From the NCBI GenBank assembly GCA_017883215.1, contig JADGOA010000084.1, positions 1 through 11,387 of the forward strand: a DNA stretch of 11,387 bases, written 5' to 3'. Every line of letters starts with the position of its first letter. The stretch's first letter is position 1. Under the pieces are notes generated by a model that made no database searches, was not told the DNA's origin, and was given only the letters and a program-made list of their open reading frames with translations. This DNA comes from Thermoanaerobaculia bacterium. Its GTDB lineage: Bacteria > Acidobacteriota > Thermoanaerobaculia > Gp7-AA8. Of this stretch, positions 1 through 7,585 are shown one piece after another. Made by a program: the position numbers and the translations under genes.

Positions 1-1694
1 ACTTCGTCGTGGAAGGCCTTGATGTCGAAGCGGTCGCCGAGCTCTTTGCGCGCATGCTCCCGCAACTCGGTGATCTTCAGCTGTCCGATCTTGTATCCGA
101 GAGCCTGACCGGGCCAGACGATGTAGCGGTCGGTCTCGCTCTGCACGTCGACCTCGTCGATGGCGGAATGGTCGTGGAAGAACTGGACGACCTGCTCGCG
201 CGTCCATTTCTTCGAGTGCAGCCCGGTGTCGACGACGAGACGAATGGCTCGGAGCATCTCGTCGTTGAGGCGACCGAAATCGTTGTACGGATCCTGATAG
301 AAGCCAACCTCTTTCCCGAGCTTCTCCGAATAGAGCGCCCATCCTTCGACGAACGCGGTATAGCCGCCCTGGCGCCTGAACATCGGAAGGTCCGTCAGCT
401 CCTGGGCGATGGAGATCTGCATGTGGTGGCCGGGAACGCCTTCGTGGTAGGCGGTCGACTCCATGGTGATGGTCTTGCGCTCGGTCGGGTCGCTGGTGTT
501 CACGTTGATACGCCCCGGACGCGATCCATCCGGCGCTCCTTCGTTGTAGTCGGCCGCGGCGGCATTTTTCTCGCGGAAGGACTCCATCGGTATGACTTCG
601 AGCTTTGCCTTCGGGAGGCGGCCGAACAGCTTCGGCAGCTGCGCGTACATCTGGTCCTCGTACTTGCGGTAGATGTCGAGGATCTGATCGCGCGATTTCG
701 CGCGCAAGTCGGGATTCTTGTCCACCGCCGCGTTGAACGTCTTCAGGTCGTCAAAACCGAGCTTCTTCGCGATGGCCAGCATCTCTGCTTCGATGCTCGC
801 GACTTCCTTCAGCCCGATCTCGTGAATCTGGTCGGGCGTGAGCTTCGTCGTCGTCGACTGCCGCGCCCGCATGGCGTAGATGGCCGGGCCGTTCGGCAGC
901 GACCACATGCCCACCTGCGCGCGGCCGGCAGGCGCGTAGTCGTCACGGACGAACTTCGTGAATTTCGCATACGCGGGAAGGACCGAGGTGGAGATGGTGT
1001 CGAGCATGGCCGTGCGAATGCGCGCGCGGTCGGCGTCGCTCACGCTCGGTGGAAACTTCGCCAGCGGAGCGGCAAACGGCGTCTTCTCCGCGGGTAACGC
1101 CGCGATGTGCTCCGCCTGTCCGGCGACTTTCTCGAGCAGGAACTTCGGCGGCATCAGCTTGTCGCGCATTCCGTGGCGCATTACGGCGATGGTGTCGTCG
1201 ACCTGCCTGGGGAAGTTGTGGAGGCGGGTGATGTAGTCGTCGTAGTCCTTCGTGATCTGAAACGACAGGAGCGACGGGAACTGCGCCGCCATCAGGTGGA
1301 TGCCGCTCATCTGGGTGACAGGCATCTCCCGGATCTTGAACGCGTACTCCTCGCGATCGTCGCGAAGATTGCGGATCATGAGCTCGCGATTGAGCCTCTC
1401 CTGTTCTGAAAACCCGGCCGGGCTGATGGCCTCGAACCTTCGCAGAAATGCGGCGTTGGCGCGGGCTTCACGCTCGACGGCGGCCTCGGAGAGGTCGCTG
1501 GAACGGTCGTTGTACCGCTTGTCGCCGAGGATCGACGCGTACTCGGGAGCTCGCCGGAGCTGAGCCTCCCACTGCTCCTGGATGAGATCGCTCAGCGCTT
1601 TCCGCCGCTTGTCGAGGCCGGCGGCCGAAGGCTCTGCAGCGAAGGCGGCGGAAACGAAGACGAGCGAGAGGAGCGCCGTGATGAACGTTCGCAT
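1..1694 (-). CDS. Exported DUF885 family protein, zinc-hydrolase-like (C-terminus beyond window)
   Basis: The frame is open from the ATG at 1694 to the left edge, giving 564 codons of a family usually near 600 residues, so only the last few dozen residues are missing. Residues 1-20 form a signal peptide: a basic MRTF start, a hydrophobic ITALLSLVFVSAAF core and a probable AFA/AEP cleavage site, so the protein should act outside the cytoplasmic membrane. The two DUF885 hallmarks are present: YHEGVPGHHMQ (H417, E418, H423, H424) and FVEGWALY (E450). Together they resemble the metal ligands and glutamates of gluzincin peptidases; members are presumed hydrolases or peptidases, but substrate cannot be read from sequence. 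No Shine-Dalgarno is seen; TAAACT lies 6 bases before the ATG. It is separated from the upstream ATPase gene by 187 bases and is probably transcribed alone. Confidence 0.9.
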   Translation of the reverse strand, partial: MRTFITALLSLVFVSAAFAAEPSAAGLDKRRKALSDLIQEQWEAQLRRAPEYASILGDKRYNDRSSDLSEAAVEREARANAAFLRRFEAISPAGFSEQERLNRELMIRNLRDDREEYAFKIREMPVTQMSGIHLMAAQFPSLLSFQITKDYDDYITRLHNFPRQVDDTIAVMRHGMRDKLMPPKFLLEKVAGQAEHIAALPAEKTPFAAPLAKFPPSVSDADRARIRTAMLDTISTSVLPAYAKFTKFVRDDYAPAGRAQVGMWSLPNGPAIYAMRARQSTTTKLTPDQIHEIGLKEVASIEAEMLAIAKKLGFDDLKTFNAAVDKNPDLRAKSRDQILDIYRKYEDQMYAQLPKLFGRLPKAKLEVIPMESFREKNAAAADYNEGAPDGSRPGRINVNTSDPTERKTITMESTAYHEGVPGHHMQISIAQELTDLPMFRRQGGYTAFVEGWALYSEKLGKEVGFYQDPYNDFGRLNDEMLRAIRLVVDTGLHSKKWTREQVVQFFHDHSAIDEVDVQSETDRYIVWPGQALGYKIGQLKITELREHARKELGDRFDIKAFHDE

Positions 1695-1700
1695 GCGCGA

Positions 1701-1706
1701 AGTTTA
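1701..1706 (-). promoter_or_regulatory. Candidate -10 element (TAAACT) of the DUF885 gene
   Basis: On the minus strand TAAACT fits the TANNNT form of a -10 box and ends 6 bases before the ATG at 1694. That would put transcription start at or next to the start codon, and there is no ribosome binding site between them. No convincing -35 box is visible at the expected spacing. Confidence 0.35.
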
Positions 1707-1744
1707 CGTGACGCGCTCCCAAACGTTGCGTTGGATGCTGGGTA

Positions 1745-1771
1745 TCTCTGTGTCCTCTGTGCCTCTGTGGT
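1745..1771 (-). repeat. Dispersed-type intergenic repeat, ACCACAGAGGCACAGAGG core
   Basis: The minus strand reads ACCACAGAGGCACAGAGG followed by ACACAGAGA, built of overlapping CACAGAGG-like units, between the two flanking minus-strand genes. Its translation TTEAQRTQR is one I recognise from many spurious hypothetical proteins in environmental bacterial genomes, which suggests a widespread non-coding repeat. That recognition is from memory and only one copy is in this window. It lies 50-77 bases upstream of the DUF885 start. Confidence 0.55.
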
Positions 1772-1819
1772 GAAAAACCCGAGCCGCAAACAGGACGCTT
1801 CCGCTTTCTGCACAGCCTC

Positions 1820-1881
1820 TCAGGACATCACCGCATAGATCCGCCGCGGCGGTTTCCGGGAGTGCCCCCGCGACTGCACCC
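1820..1881 (-). pseudogene. Possible short C-terminal gene remnant after the GAF-ATPase stop
   Basis: Immediately after the stop of the GAF-containing ATPase, another minus-strand frame reads VQSRGHSRKPPRRIYAVMS and ends at a TGA (1820-1822). The codons keep G or C at nearly every third position, like real coding sequence here, and the frame has no start codon of its own after the ATPase stop. It could be the tail of a lost gene, for example a pilus-assembly or VWFA-type protein, but about 20 codons is too short to identify. Chance is a serious alternative. Confidence 0.2.
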
Positions 1882-4182
1882 TCACTTCACGGCGACCGCG
1901 CGAGCCTGCTTGTAGTCGATCACGCCGGCAAACATCTTCTCCAGCGCATCCTGCAGAAGCGTTCTCATCCCCTGATCCTGGGCGATCTTGCGCAGATCGT
2001 CGATCGGAGCGCGCCGCTGCACCGCCCGCTTCACCTCGTCGGTGCCGACGAGCAGCTCGTGGACGCCCAAGCGTCCTTTGAAGCCGCTGTTGTTGCAGAT
2101 CTGGCAGCCCTTGGGCCTGTAGAGCGTCAACTCCGGGGTGTACTCGACACCAGTGCGGTCGAAGTAGTCGGCCCCATACGCCTCCACGATGTCGTTGAAG
2201 TCCTGGACGGTGGGATGGTAGGCCTCTTTGCATTTGCAGAGCGTGCGCACGAGGCGCTGGGCCATGATGCCGAGCAGCGCGTCCGCGAAATTGAAGGGAT
2301 CGATTTTCATGTCCAACAGGCGGGTGATCGTCTCCGGCGCCGAGTTCGTGTGCAGCGTTGAGAAAACGAGGTGACCGGTCAGGGAGGCCTCGATGCCGAT
2401 GGCCGCGGTTTCGTGGTCGCGCATCTCACCGACCATGATCACGTCGGGGTCGGCGCGCAGGAACGAGCGCATGGCGGCTGCGAAGGTGAAGTCGATCTTC
2501 GGCTGCACCTGCACCTGCCGCAACCCCTTCTGTGTGATTTCGACAGGATCCTCGGCGGTCCAGATCTTCATGTCGACGGTGTTGATGAACCCGAGTGCGG
2601 AGTGCAAGGTGGTGGTCTTGCCCGAGCCGGTCGGCCCCACGACCAGGCAGATACCGTACGGCTTGGCCAGGATCTCCTTGAACGCCGTGAGGTTGTAATC
2701 GCTGAAGCCCATCTTGTCGAGCGGCAGCGGCTTCGAGCCCGCGAGGATACGCATGACAACGTCTTCGTTGCCGTTTGCTGTCGGGATCGTGGCGACGCGG
2801 AGCTCGATGACCCCCTTCGAGTATTTGAAGCGGATCTTTCCGTCCTGCGGTTTGCGCCGCTCGGAGATGTCGAGCTTCGACATGATCTTGAGGCGCTGTA
2901 CGAGCGCGTTGCGATGCGGGCCGGGAATCTCCATGAACTTCTCGCACTCGCCGTCGACGCGGATCCGGATCAGGCAGGGATTCTTGGGTCCGTCCGGCTC
3001 GACGTGTATATCCGACGCGCCACGGTTGAAAGCCTCGATGATGAGCTGGTTCGCCAGGCGCACGATGCCCGAGTCGGTCTCGTCGATCTCCGCCTCCGGA
3101 ACCTTCTCCTCTTCGATCTCGCCCGCCTCGCCATCGCCGAGCATGTCGATGATCTTGGCCAGGTCGGCCGCGTCCTGTGAGAGCGCCTCTTTCTCGCCGT
3201 ACGAGTTGGAGATGTAGGCCAGGATCTCGTGCTTCATCCCCACCCAGAACTCGTACCGCGGCGCGAGATTCATGGACCGCAGTCCGTCGAGTCGCGTGAG
3301 GTCCTGCGGGTCGTCGACGGCGATGACGAGCTGCCCCGGACGGCGCTCTACCGGCGCCGCCACGTATTTCTTCCAGATGTCGGCCGAGACCCGCTCCTGG
3401 AGGTCCGCCGGAATGGTCTGCACGCCGTCGTACATGAACACCGGGCTGCCGTAGAACGCCGCCAGCGACTTGCTGATCTCGTCCTTCGGCACGTTGAAGT
3501 CCTCGATCAGCACCTTTTCCACGCTGGCGTTGTTCACCCGGGCGTTGCTGACCGCCTGCTCGATGTCCTTCTCGGAGATGATTCCTTTGTCGACGAGCGC
3601 GCCGAAGCGCGAGGGCTTCGACTGCCGCGCCGCACGGTGCTGGTTATAAAAGGCGATGCCGAGAATGCGGGCGATCTCTTCGGCTCCATCCACATCCTGG
3701 GCACTGAAGCCGCCGCCGTGGCGATGGTTGATCAGCTGCACCACACCCAGCAGGTACTTCTCGAACATGATCGGAGCGGCGAGAACGCTCTTCGTGCGGA
3801 AACCGCTCTGCTTGTCCCAGCGGATATCGAACTTCAGATTGGCGTGATACTTCGTCAGCTCGGCGGCGTCGTAGGCGTCGCTGATGTTGATGGTCTTGCG
3901 GGCCAGGGCCGTGAATCCGGCGATCGATGCGAACGACTTCGGAACGCGGATCTCCTTCGGAACATCGCCGACTTTCTGCAGCGAGTACAGCTCCTGGTTC
4001 TTCGTATCGATGGCGTAGATCGTGAGCCGTTCGGCGTCCAGAAGCTCGACGATCCTGTCCTTGAGCGACATCAGAATGTGCGGAATGGACTCCGCCGAGT
4101 TGATCTGATTCGTGATGGAGGTGAGCTTTTTGCGGTATTCGAGCTCCCGCTCCATTGAAGAAGGGGCTGCCTGTACGGTCAT
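1882..4182 (-). CDS. GAF-domain PilB/GspE-type ATPase (type IV pilus or type II secretion)
   Basis: This 766-residue protein is a hexameric secretion-superfamily ATPase that would power pilus extension or type II secretion from the cytoplasmic face of the inner membrane. Order of parts: GAF domain about residues 15-182; a MshEN/GspE N-terminal domain about 190-330 (SRFGALVDKG at 191-200); an acidic linker about 345-370; then the T2SSE ATPase from about 375. The Walker A motif GPTGSGKT is at 516-523, the Walker B region IMVGEMRD has E586, and a His box STLHTN follows. A zinc knuckle uses C649, C651, C693 and C696; its first half is CxC rather than the usual CxxC. The ATG at 4182 was chosen over an in-frame TTG at 4242 because GGGAG sits 6 bases before it. 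The GAF addition is absent from standard PilB and suggests ligand control. It could serve a pilus or a type II system; the core genes are outside the window. Confidence 0.92.
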   Translation of the reverse strand: MTVQAAPSSMERELEYRKKLTSITNQINSAESIPHILMSLKDRIVELLDAERLTIYAIDTKNQELYSLQKVGDVPKEIRVPKSFASIAGFTALARKTINISDAYDAAELTKYHANLKFDIRWDKQSGFRTKSVLAAPIMFEKYLLGVVQLINHRHGGGFSAQDVDGAEEIARILGIAFYNQHRAARQSKPSRFGALVDKGIISEKDIEQAVSNARVNNASVEKVLIEDFNVPKDEISKSLAAFYGSPVFMYDGVQTIPADLQERVSADIWKKYVAAPVERRPGQLVIAVDDPQDLTRLDGLRSMNLAPRYEFWVGMKHEILAYISNSYGEKEALSQDAADLAKIIDMLGDGEAGEIEEEKVPEAEIDETDSGIVRLANQLIIEAFNRGASDIHVEPDGPKNPCLIRIRVDGECEKFMEIPGPHRNALVQRLKIMSKLDISERRKPQDGKIRFKYSKGVIELRVATIPTANGNEDVVMRILAGSKPLPLDKMGFSDYNLTAFKEILAKPYGICLVVGPTGSGKTTTLHSALGFINTVDMKIWTAEDPVEITQKGLRQVQVQPKIDFTFAAAMRSFLRADPDVIMVGEMRDHETAAIGIEASLTGHLVFSTLHTNSAPETITRLLDMKIDPFNFADALLGIMAQRLVRTLCKCKEAYHPTVQDFNDIVEAYGADYFDRTGVEYTPELTLYRPKGCQICNNSGFKGRLGVHELLVGTDEVKRAVQRRAPIDDLRKIAQDQGMRTLLQDALEKMFAGVIDYKQARAVAVK

Positions 4183-4188
4183 GTCGCT

Positions 4189-4193
4189 CTCCC
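4189..4193 (-). promoter_or_regulatory. Shine-Dalgarno GGGAG fixing the GAF-ATPase start
   Basis: On the minus strand GGGAG lies 6 bases before the ATG at 4182. It supports that start over the in-frame TTG 60 bases upstream. It is one of the few clear Shine-Dalgarno sites in the window. Confidence 0.65.
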
Positions 4194-4303
4194 GGAAATT
4201 GTCTTGCGAACGATTGGAAAGGATAACGCGGAGGGGAGGCAAAGGCGAAATAACACCTGCCGCGCCAGGGAATCACTCTGCGAGGCGCTGCAGACTCGGG
4301 CCT

Positions 4304-4510
4304 TCACCGCGCGTAATAACCCGCGATGGTCCGCACCGTTGCTCTACGGCCCGGCGTTTGGACCCGGATTGTCCGCCACGTCCCCGCTTTCGCCGCCGGT
4401 GCGCTGAATGTCAGCAGGTACTGGCCCCGGACTTCGTCGCAGATTCGTTCGAAGATGTGGAGCGGAGCTTCACGCGATCCTCGCTTCCAGACGCCGACCT
4501 CAGCCGGCCG
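4304..4510 (-). pseudogene. Start-less C-terminal remnant of a VWFA-related protein
   Basis: An open frame of 68 codons lies in the 340-base spacer between the two ATPase genes and has no ATG or usable start. It translates with IFERICDEVRGQYLLTFSAP, then WRTIRVQTPG, then VRTIAGYYAR and a TGA. This matches the usual C-terminal pattern of proteins carrying the acidobacterial VWFA-related domain (TIGR03436): a helix ending in LRxQYxLxY, then W/R-x-IRV, a PG, and a final GYYA. The VWA domain itself is absent, because the frame meets a TGA at 4513-4511 just after the end of the upstream ATPase gene. The simplest reading is a gene whose 5' part was deleted. The remnant happens to be in the same frame as the upstream ATPase, separated by TAA, three codons and TGA. 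Family assignment is by pattern memory. Confidence 0.55.
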
Positions 4511-4522
4511 TCAACTGCACGT

Positions 4523-6319
4523 TTAGATCCCCGTCACTCGCACGACTTCCTCGAAGGTCGTCGTCCCTTCCGCCAGCCGCCGCAGCGCGGATTGCCGGAG
4601 CGTGCGCATGCCGCGTTTGACGGCCATGTCCTTGATCTTCAGGAAGTCCTCGCCGTGGTCGACGAGATCGCGGATGGCGTTGTCGATCTGCAGCAGCTCG
4701 AAGATACCGGTGCGGCCGAAATAGCCGGTGTTGCGGCAGCGGATGCAGCCTCCGCCTTCCTTGACGATGATCCGCTTGCCGGCCGGGGCCTGCAGGTTGA
4801 GCATGGCCGCCTCTTCCTGCGTCAGAGGGCGGTTCTGCTTGCAGTCGTCGCAGATCTTGCGCACCAGGCGCTGGGCCATGGTGCCGATGAGTGTCGATGA
4901 GATGAGGAACGGCTGGATGCCGAGGTCGATCAGGCGCGTCACCGAGGTGGCGGCGTCGTTGGTGTGCAACGTCGAGAACACCAGATGGCCCGTCAGCGCG
5001 GACTGCACCGCGTTCTCGGCGGTCTCCTCGTCGCGGATCTCGCCCACCATGATGATGTCGGGATCCTGCCGAAGGATCGTGCGCAGCGCGGCCGCGAAGG
5101 TGATGCCGATCTTCGGCTGCACGGAGGTCTGGTTGAAGTCCTCGTAGACCATCTCCACCGGGTCTTCGATGGTGGTGATGTTGATCTCCGGCGTGTAAAG
5201 CGACTTGAGCGCCGAGTAGAGCGTGACGGTCTTGCCCGATCCGGTGGGGCCGGTCACGAGAATGATGCCGTGCGGCCGCTCGATCCAGTCGGCGAACATC
5301 TTCATCTCGTCCTCGTAGAAGCCGAGTCCGCTCAGGTCGCGGATGAGGATGTCGGGATCGAAGATGCGCATGACGACCTTCTCGCCGAACGCGGTCGGCA
5401 GCGTGGAGACGCGCAGCTCGACCTCCTTCCCCTCCCGGTCGGTCTTGATGCGTCCGTCCTGCGGGCGCCGCTTCTCGGCGATGTCCATCCGGCACATCGT
5501 CTTCAGGCGCGAGGTGATGGCCAGGTTGACCAGCTTCGGAACGCGCTGGATCTCGTGCAGCACACCGTCGATACGGAAGCGGATGGCGGCGTGCTCGCGC
5601 TTCGGCTCGATGTGAATGTCGGAAGCGCGGGAGTCGTAGGCGTGCTGGAGCAGGTAGTCGACGGCATTGACGATGTGCTGGTCGCTGCTCTCGATGTCGG
5701 AGCCTGACTTCAGCTTCACGTACTGCTCGAGATTGCCGAGGTCGAAGCCGCCCTTCAGGTCGCGCTCGGCTTTCGTGACCGATGCGCGGAAGCCGTACTG
5801 CTCGTTGATGACGGACATCACGTCGCTCTCGGCAGCCACCACGAGGTCGATGTCCTGCTTGGCCATGCCGCGGTACGACTCGATGGCCACGCCATCGAAG
5901 GGATTCACGATGCAGACGACGAGCTTTCCGTCGCGCACCTGCACCGGGATCATTTTGTGTTTGCGCGCGAACGGGCGGGAGATACGCGACTCGATCATCT
6001 CCGTGTCGAGCTTGAGCGCGTCGATCTTGTAGAACGGCAGGTGAGCGTCCTCGGCGATCAGGCGGGCCAGGAGGTAGTCGTCGATGCGCGTTCCGTTGCC
6101 GCTGGCGTCCGTGAGATTCATGGCCACGACCGTCTTGATGGCGCTGACGTCCTCGTCATTGCCGCGCGCCTTGGAATGCGAATGGGCGCGCTGCTGCCGC
6201 TCGGCGGCCTCCACTTCGGTTCGCTGCCGGTCGTCGATGAACCCCGCGCTCTGCAGAAGCGAGCCGAGATACGACAGGGTGAGGTCACGCGACGGGCGGG
6301 AGGTCAGAACCGTGCTCAT
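4523..6319 (-). CDS. PilB/GspE-type ATPase (type IV pilus or type II secretion)
   Basis: A 598-residue ATPase of the PilB/GspE family, close to the family's usual length. The N-terminal MshEN-like domain spans about residues 12-180 and opens with YLGSLLQSAGFID; the canonical arginine of the RLG motif is a tyrosine here. The ATPase core contains Walker A GPTGSGKT at 357-364, an Asp box and Walker B IIMVGEIRD with E427, and the His box STLHTNDAA. A complete zinc-binding tetracysteine follows: C490/C493 (CDDC) and C525/C528 (CIRC). All catalytic features look intact. No Shine-Dalgarno precedes the ATG, but the protein begins just before the conserved domain, so the start is probably correct. It follows the methyltransferase gene by 55 bases and could be cotranscribed with it. 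Whether it energises a pilus or type II secretion system cannot be told without the missing platform and pilin genes. Confidence 0.93.
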   Translation of the reverse strand: MSTVLTSRPSRDLTLSYLGSLLQSAGFIDDRQRTEVEAAERQQRAHSHSKARGNDEDVSAIKTVVAMNLTDASGNGTRIDDYLLARLIAEDAHLPFYKIDALKLDTEMIESRISRPFARKHKMIPVQVRDGKLVVCIVNPFDGVAIESYRGMAKQDIDLVVAAESDVMSVINEQYGFRASVTKAERDLKGGFDLGNLEQYVKLKSGSDIESSDQHIVNAVDYLLQHAYDSRASDIHIEPKREHAAIRFRIDGVLHEIQRVPKLVNLAITSRLKTMCRMDIAEKRRPQDGRIKTDREGKEVELRVSTLPTAFGEKVVMRIFDPDILIRDLSGLGFYEDEMKMFADWIERPHGIILVTGPTGSGKTVTLYSALKSLYTPEINITTIEDPVEMVYEDFNQTSVQPKIGITFAAALRTILRQDPDIIMVGEIRDEETAENAVQSALTGHLVFSTLHTNDAATSVTRLIDLGIQPFLISSTLIGTMAQRLVRKICDDCKQNRPLTQEEAAMLNLQAPAGKRIIVKEGGGCIRCRNTGYFGRTGIFELLQIDNAIRDLVDHGEDFLKIKDMAVKRGMRTLRQSALRRLAEGTTTFEEVVRVTGI

Positions 6320-6374
6320 GGGAGTAGGAATGGTAATGCGGAAAGCCGCGAAAATGATTTCGCGTCCGCCACCC

Positions 6375-7577
6375 TCAGACCACCTGCAGCAGGAACCCCT
6401 TCAGGTACTCCCCTTCCGGGCAGAACAGCGACACCGGATGATCGACTCCGGGAGTGAGGCGGCGGAGGAACGAGACCCGCCGGCCGGCGTCGAGCGCAGC
6501 GGAGAAGATCACCTTCTGGAAGAGGTCGAGCGACATGTGGCCGGAGCAGGAGAAGGTCATCAGCATCCCGCCCGGCGCGACGAGCCGCAAGGCATAGAGA
6601 TTGATGTCCTTGTAGCCGCGGGCGGCACGATCGACCTCACTGCGCGACTTCGCGAACGCAGGTGGGTCGCAGACCACGAGGTCGAATCTCTCGCCGTCCG
6701 CGGCACGGCCGCGAACATACCCGAAGGCGTCGGCGACGACGAAGCTGGCCTTGTCCATCGTGCCATTCAGGTCGTGATTCGTCCTGGCCAGATCGATTGC
6801 CGCTTGCGAGACGTCGACGTTGGCGACCGCGGTCGCTCCGCCTGCTGCGGCGTAAACTCCGAACGCGCCGCTGTATGAAAAGAGATTCAACACACGTTTT
6901 CCGGCGGCGAGTGCGCGCGCGATGCGGCGGTTCTCACGCTGATCGAGGAAGAAACCGGTCTTCTGTCCCTCAGCCGGTTCGACCGCGAAGCGGAGGCCGG
7001 ACTCGCTGATCGCCGCCACCGGCTCCCCCGCGCCGCTCCACTCGGCCTCCAGCGGCAACTGCTCCAGACGCCGCGCCGGAAGATCGTTCTTGAAGAAGAC
7101 CAGCCGCGGGGAGAGCTCTCGCTGCAGTGTCTCGAGGACAAGCGGTTTGAGCCGCTCCAGCCCCTGATTGGCGATCTCGACCACGGCCACGTCGTTGTAT
7201 CGGTCGACCACCAGGCCGCTCAGATCGTCCCCCTCGGCGTGTACGAGGCGGACGGCGTTGGTCTCGCCGTCCAGCAGCGAGGCGCGCCGCGCGATGGCAG
7301 CAGCGATGCGGTCGCGCAGCAATTGCGCCGTGAAGTGCTCTTCGCCGAACGTCAATGCGCGAAGCCGGATCTGCGAATGCGTGGAGTAGAGACCCGACCC
7401 CAGCACGACGCCGTGATCGTCGACCAGATCGGCGATTGCAGCATCGGCCGGCCCGCTCTCGCGAGCGATGGCACCAGTGAAGATCCACGGATGGCGATTG
7501 GCGACGGCGCGCTCACGCCCGTGCTTGAGCAGGAGTTGTTTGCGGTGTTGCGGTTCGAACAGGTCGTCGACGTTCAT
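6375..7577 (-). CDS. rlmI: RlmI-like 23S rRNA (cytosine-C5)-methyltransferase
   Basis: A 400-residue class I SAM-dependent methyltransferase of the RlmI/YccW family, which in E. coli makes m5C1962 in 23S rRNA. The N-terminal PUA-like part contains RHPWIFTGAI. The central part carries the RlmI signatures: NLFSYSGAFGVYAA (SAM-binding motif I), VDVSQAAIDLARTNHDLNG (motif II region) and CDPPAF with D304-P305-P306. The cysteine expected to be catalytic is C344 in SCSGH, and the ending (PEGEYLKGFLLQVV) is typical. Length matches the family. The ATG at 7577 has no Shine-Dalgarno; the sequence ACCTCC just upstream has the wrong sense to serve as one. The heptad repeat begins only 8 bases upstream, so the promoter must lie within or beyond that repeat. 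Family assignment is strong; the exact target base is inferred. Confidence 0.9.
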   Translation of the reverse strand: MNVDDLFEPQHRKQLLLKHGRERAVANRHPWIFTGAIARESGPADAAIADLVDDHGVVLGSGLYSTHSQIRLRALTFGEEHFTAQLLRDRIAAAIARRASLLDGETNAVRLVHAEGDDLSGLVVDRYNDVAVVEIANQGLERLKPLVLETLQRELSPRLVFFKNDLPARRLEQLPLEAEWSGAGEPVAAISESGLRFAVEPAEGQKTGFFLDQRENRRIARALAAGKRVLNLFSYSGAFGVYAAAGGATAVANVDVSQAAIDLARTNHDLNGTMDKASFVVADAFGYVRGRAADGERFDLVVCDPPAFAKSRSEVDRAARGYKDINLYALRLVAPGGMLMTFSCSGHMSLDLFQKVIFSAALDAGRRVSFLRRLTPGVDHPVSLFCPEGEYLKGFLLQVV

Positions 7578-7585
7578 GTTGGAGG

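Noticed and set aside
9..1097. Long plus-strand open frame of 362 codons
   Set aside because: It is antisense to the DUF885 gene; its translation shows no family pattern, whereas the minus strand has a signal peptide and the HEGVPGHH and EGWALY motifs. High GC makes long shadow frames common.
1841..1852. Perfect 12-bp palindrome CCGCCGCGGCGG after the GAF-ATPase gene as a terminator
   Set aside because: It has no loop bases, no T-run and pairing does not extend outward; in GC-rich DNA such short palindromes arise often.
4183..4242. Upstream TTG start for the GAF-ATPase adding 20 residues
   Set aside because: The added residues have no domain character and the ATG at 4182 has GGGAG at ideal spacing.
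4220..4242. TTGCCT and TATCCT as a promoter for the GAF-ATPase gene
   Set aside because: The spacer is only 11 bases, too short for a standard promoter, and no better -35 match lies at 17 bases.
7578..7585. ACCTCC before the rlmI start as a ribosome binding site
   Set aside because: On the coding (minus) strand it reads as the anti-Shine-Dalgarno sequence, so it cannot pair with 16S rRNA.
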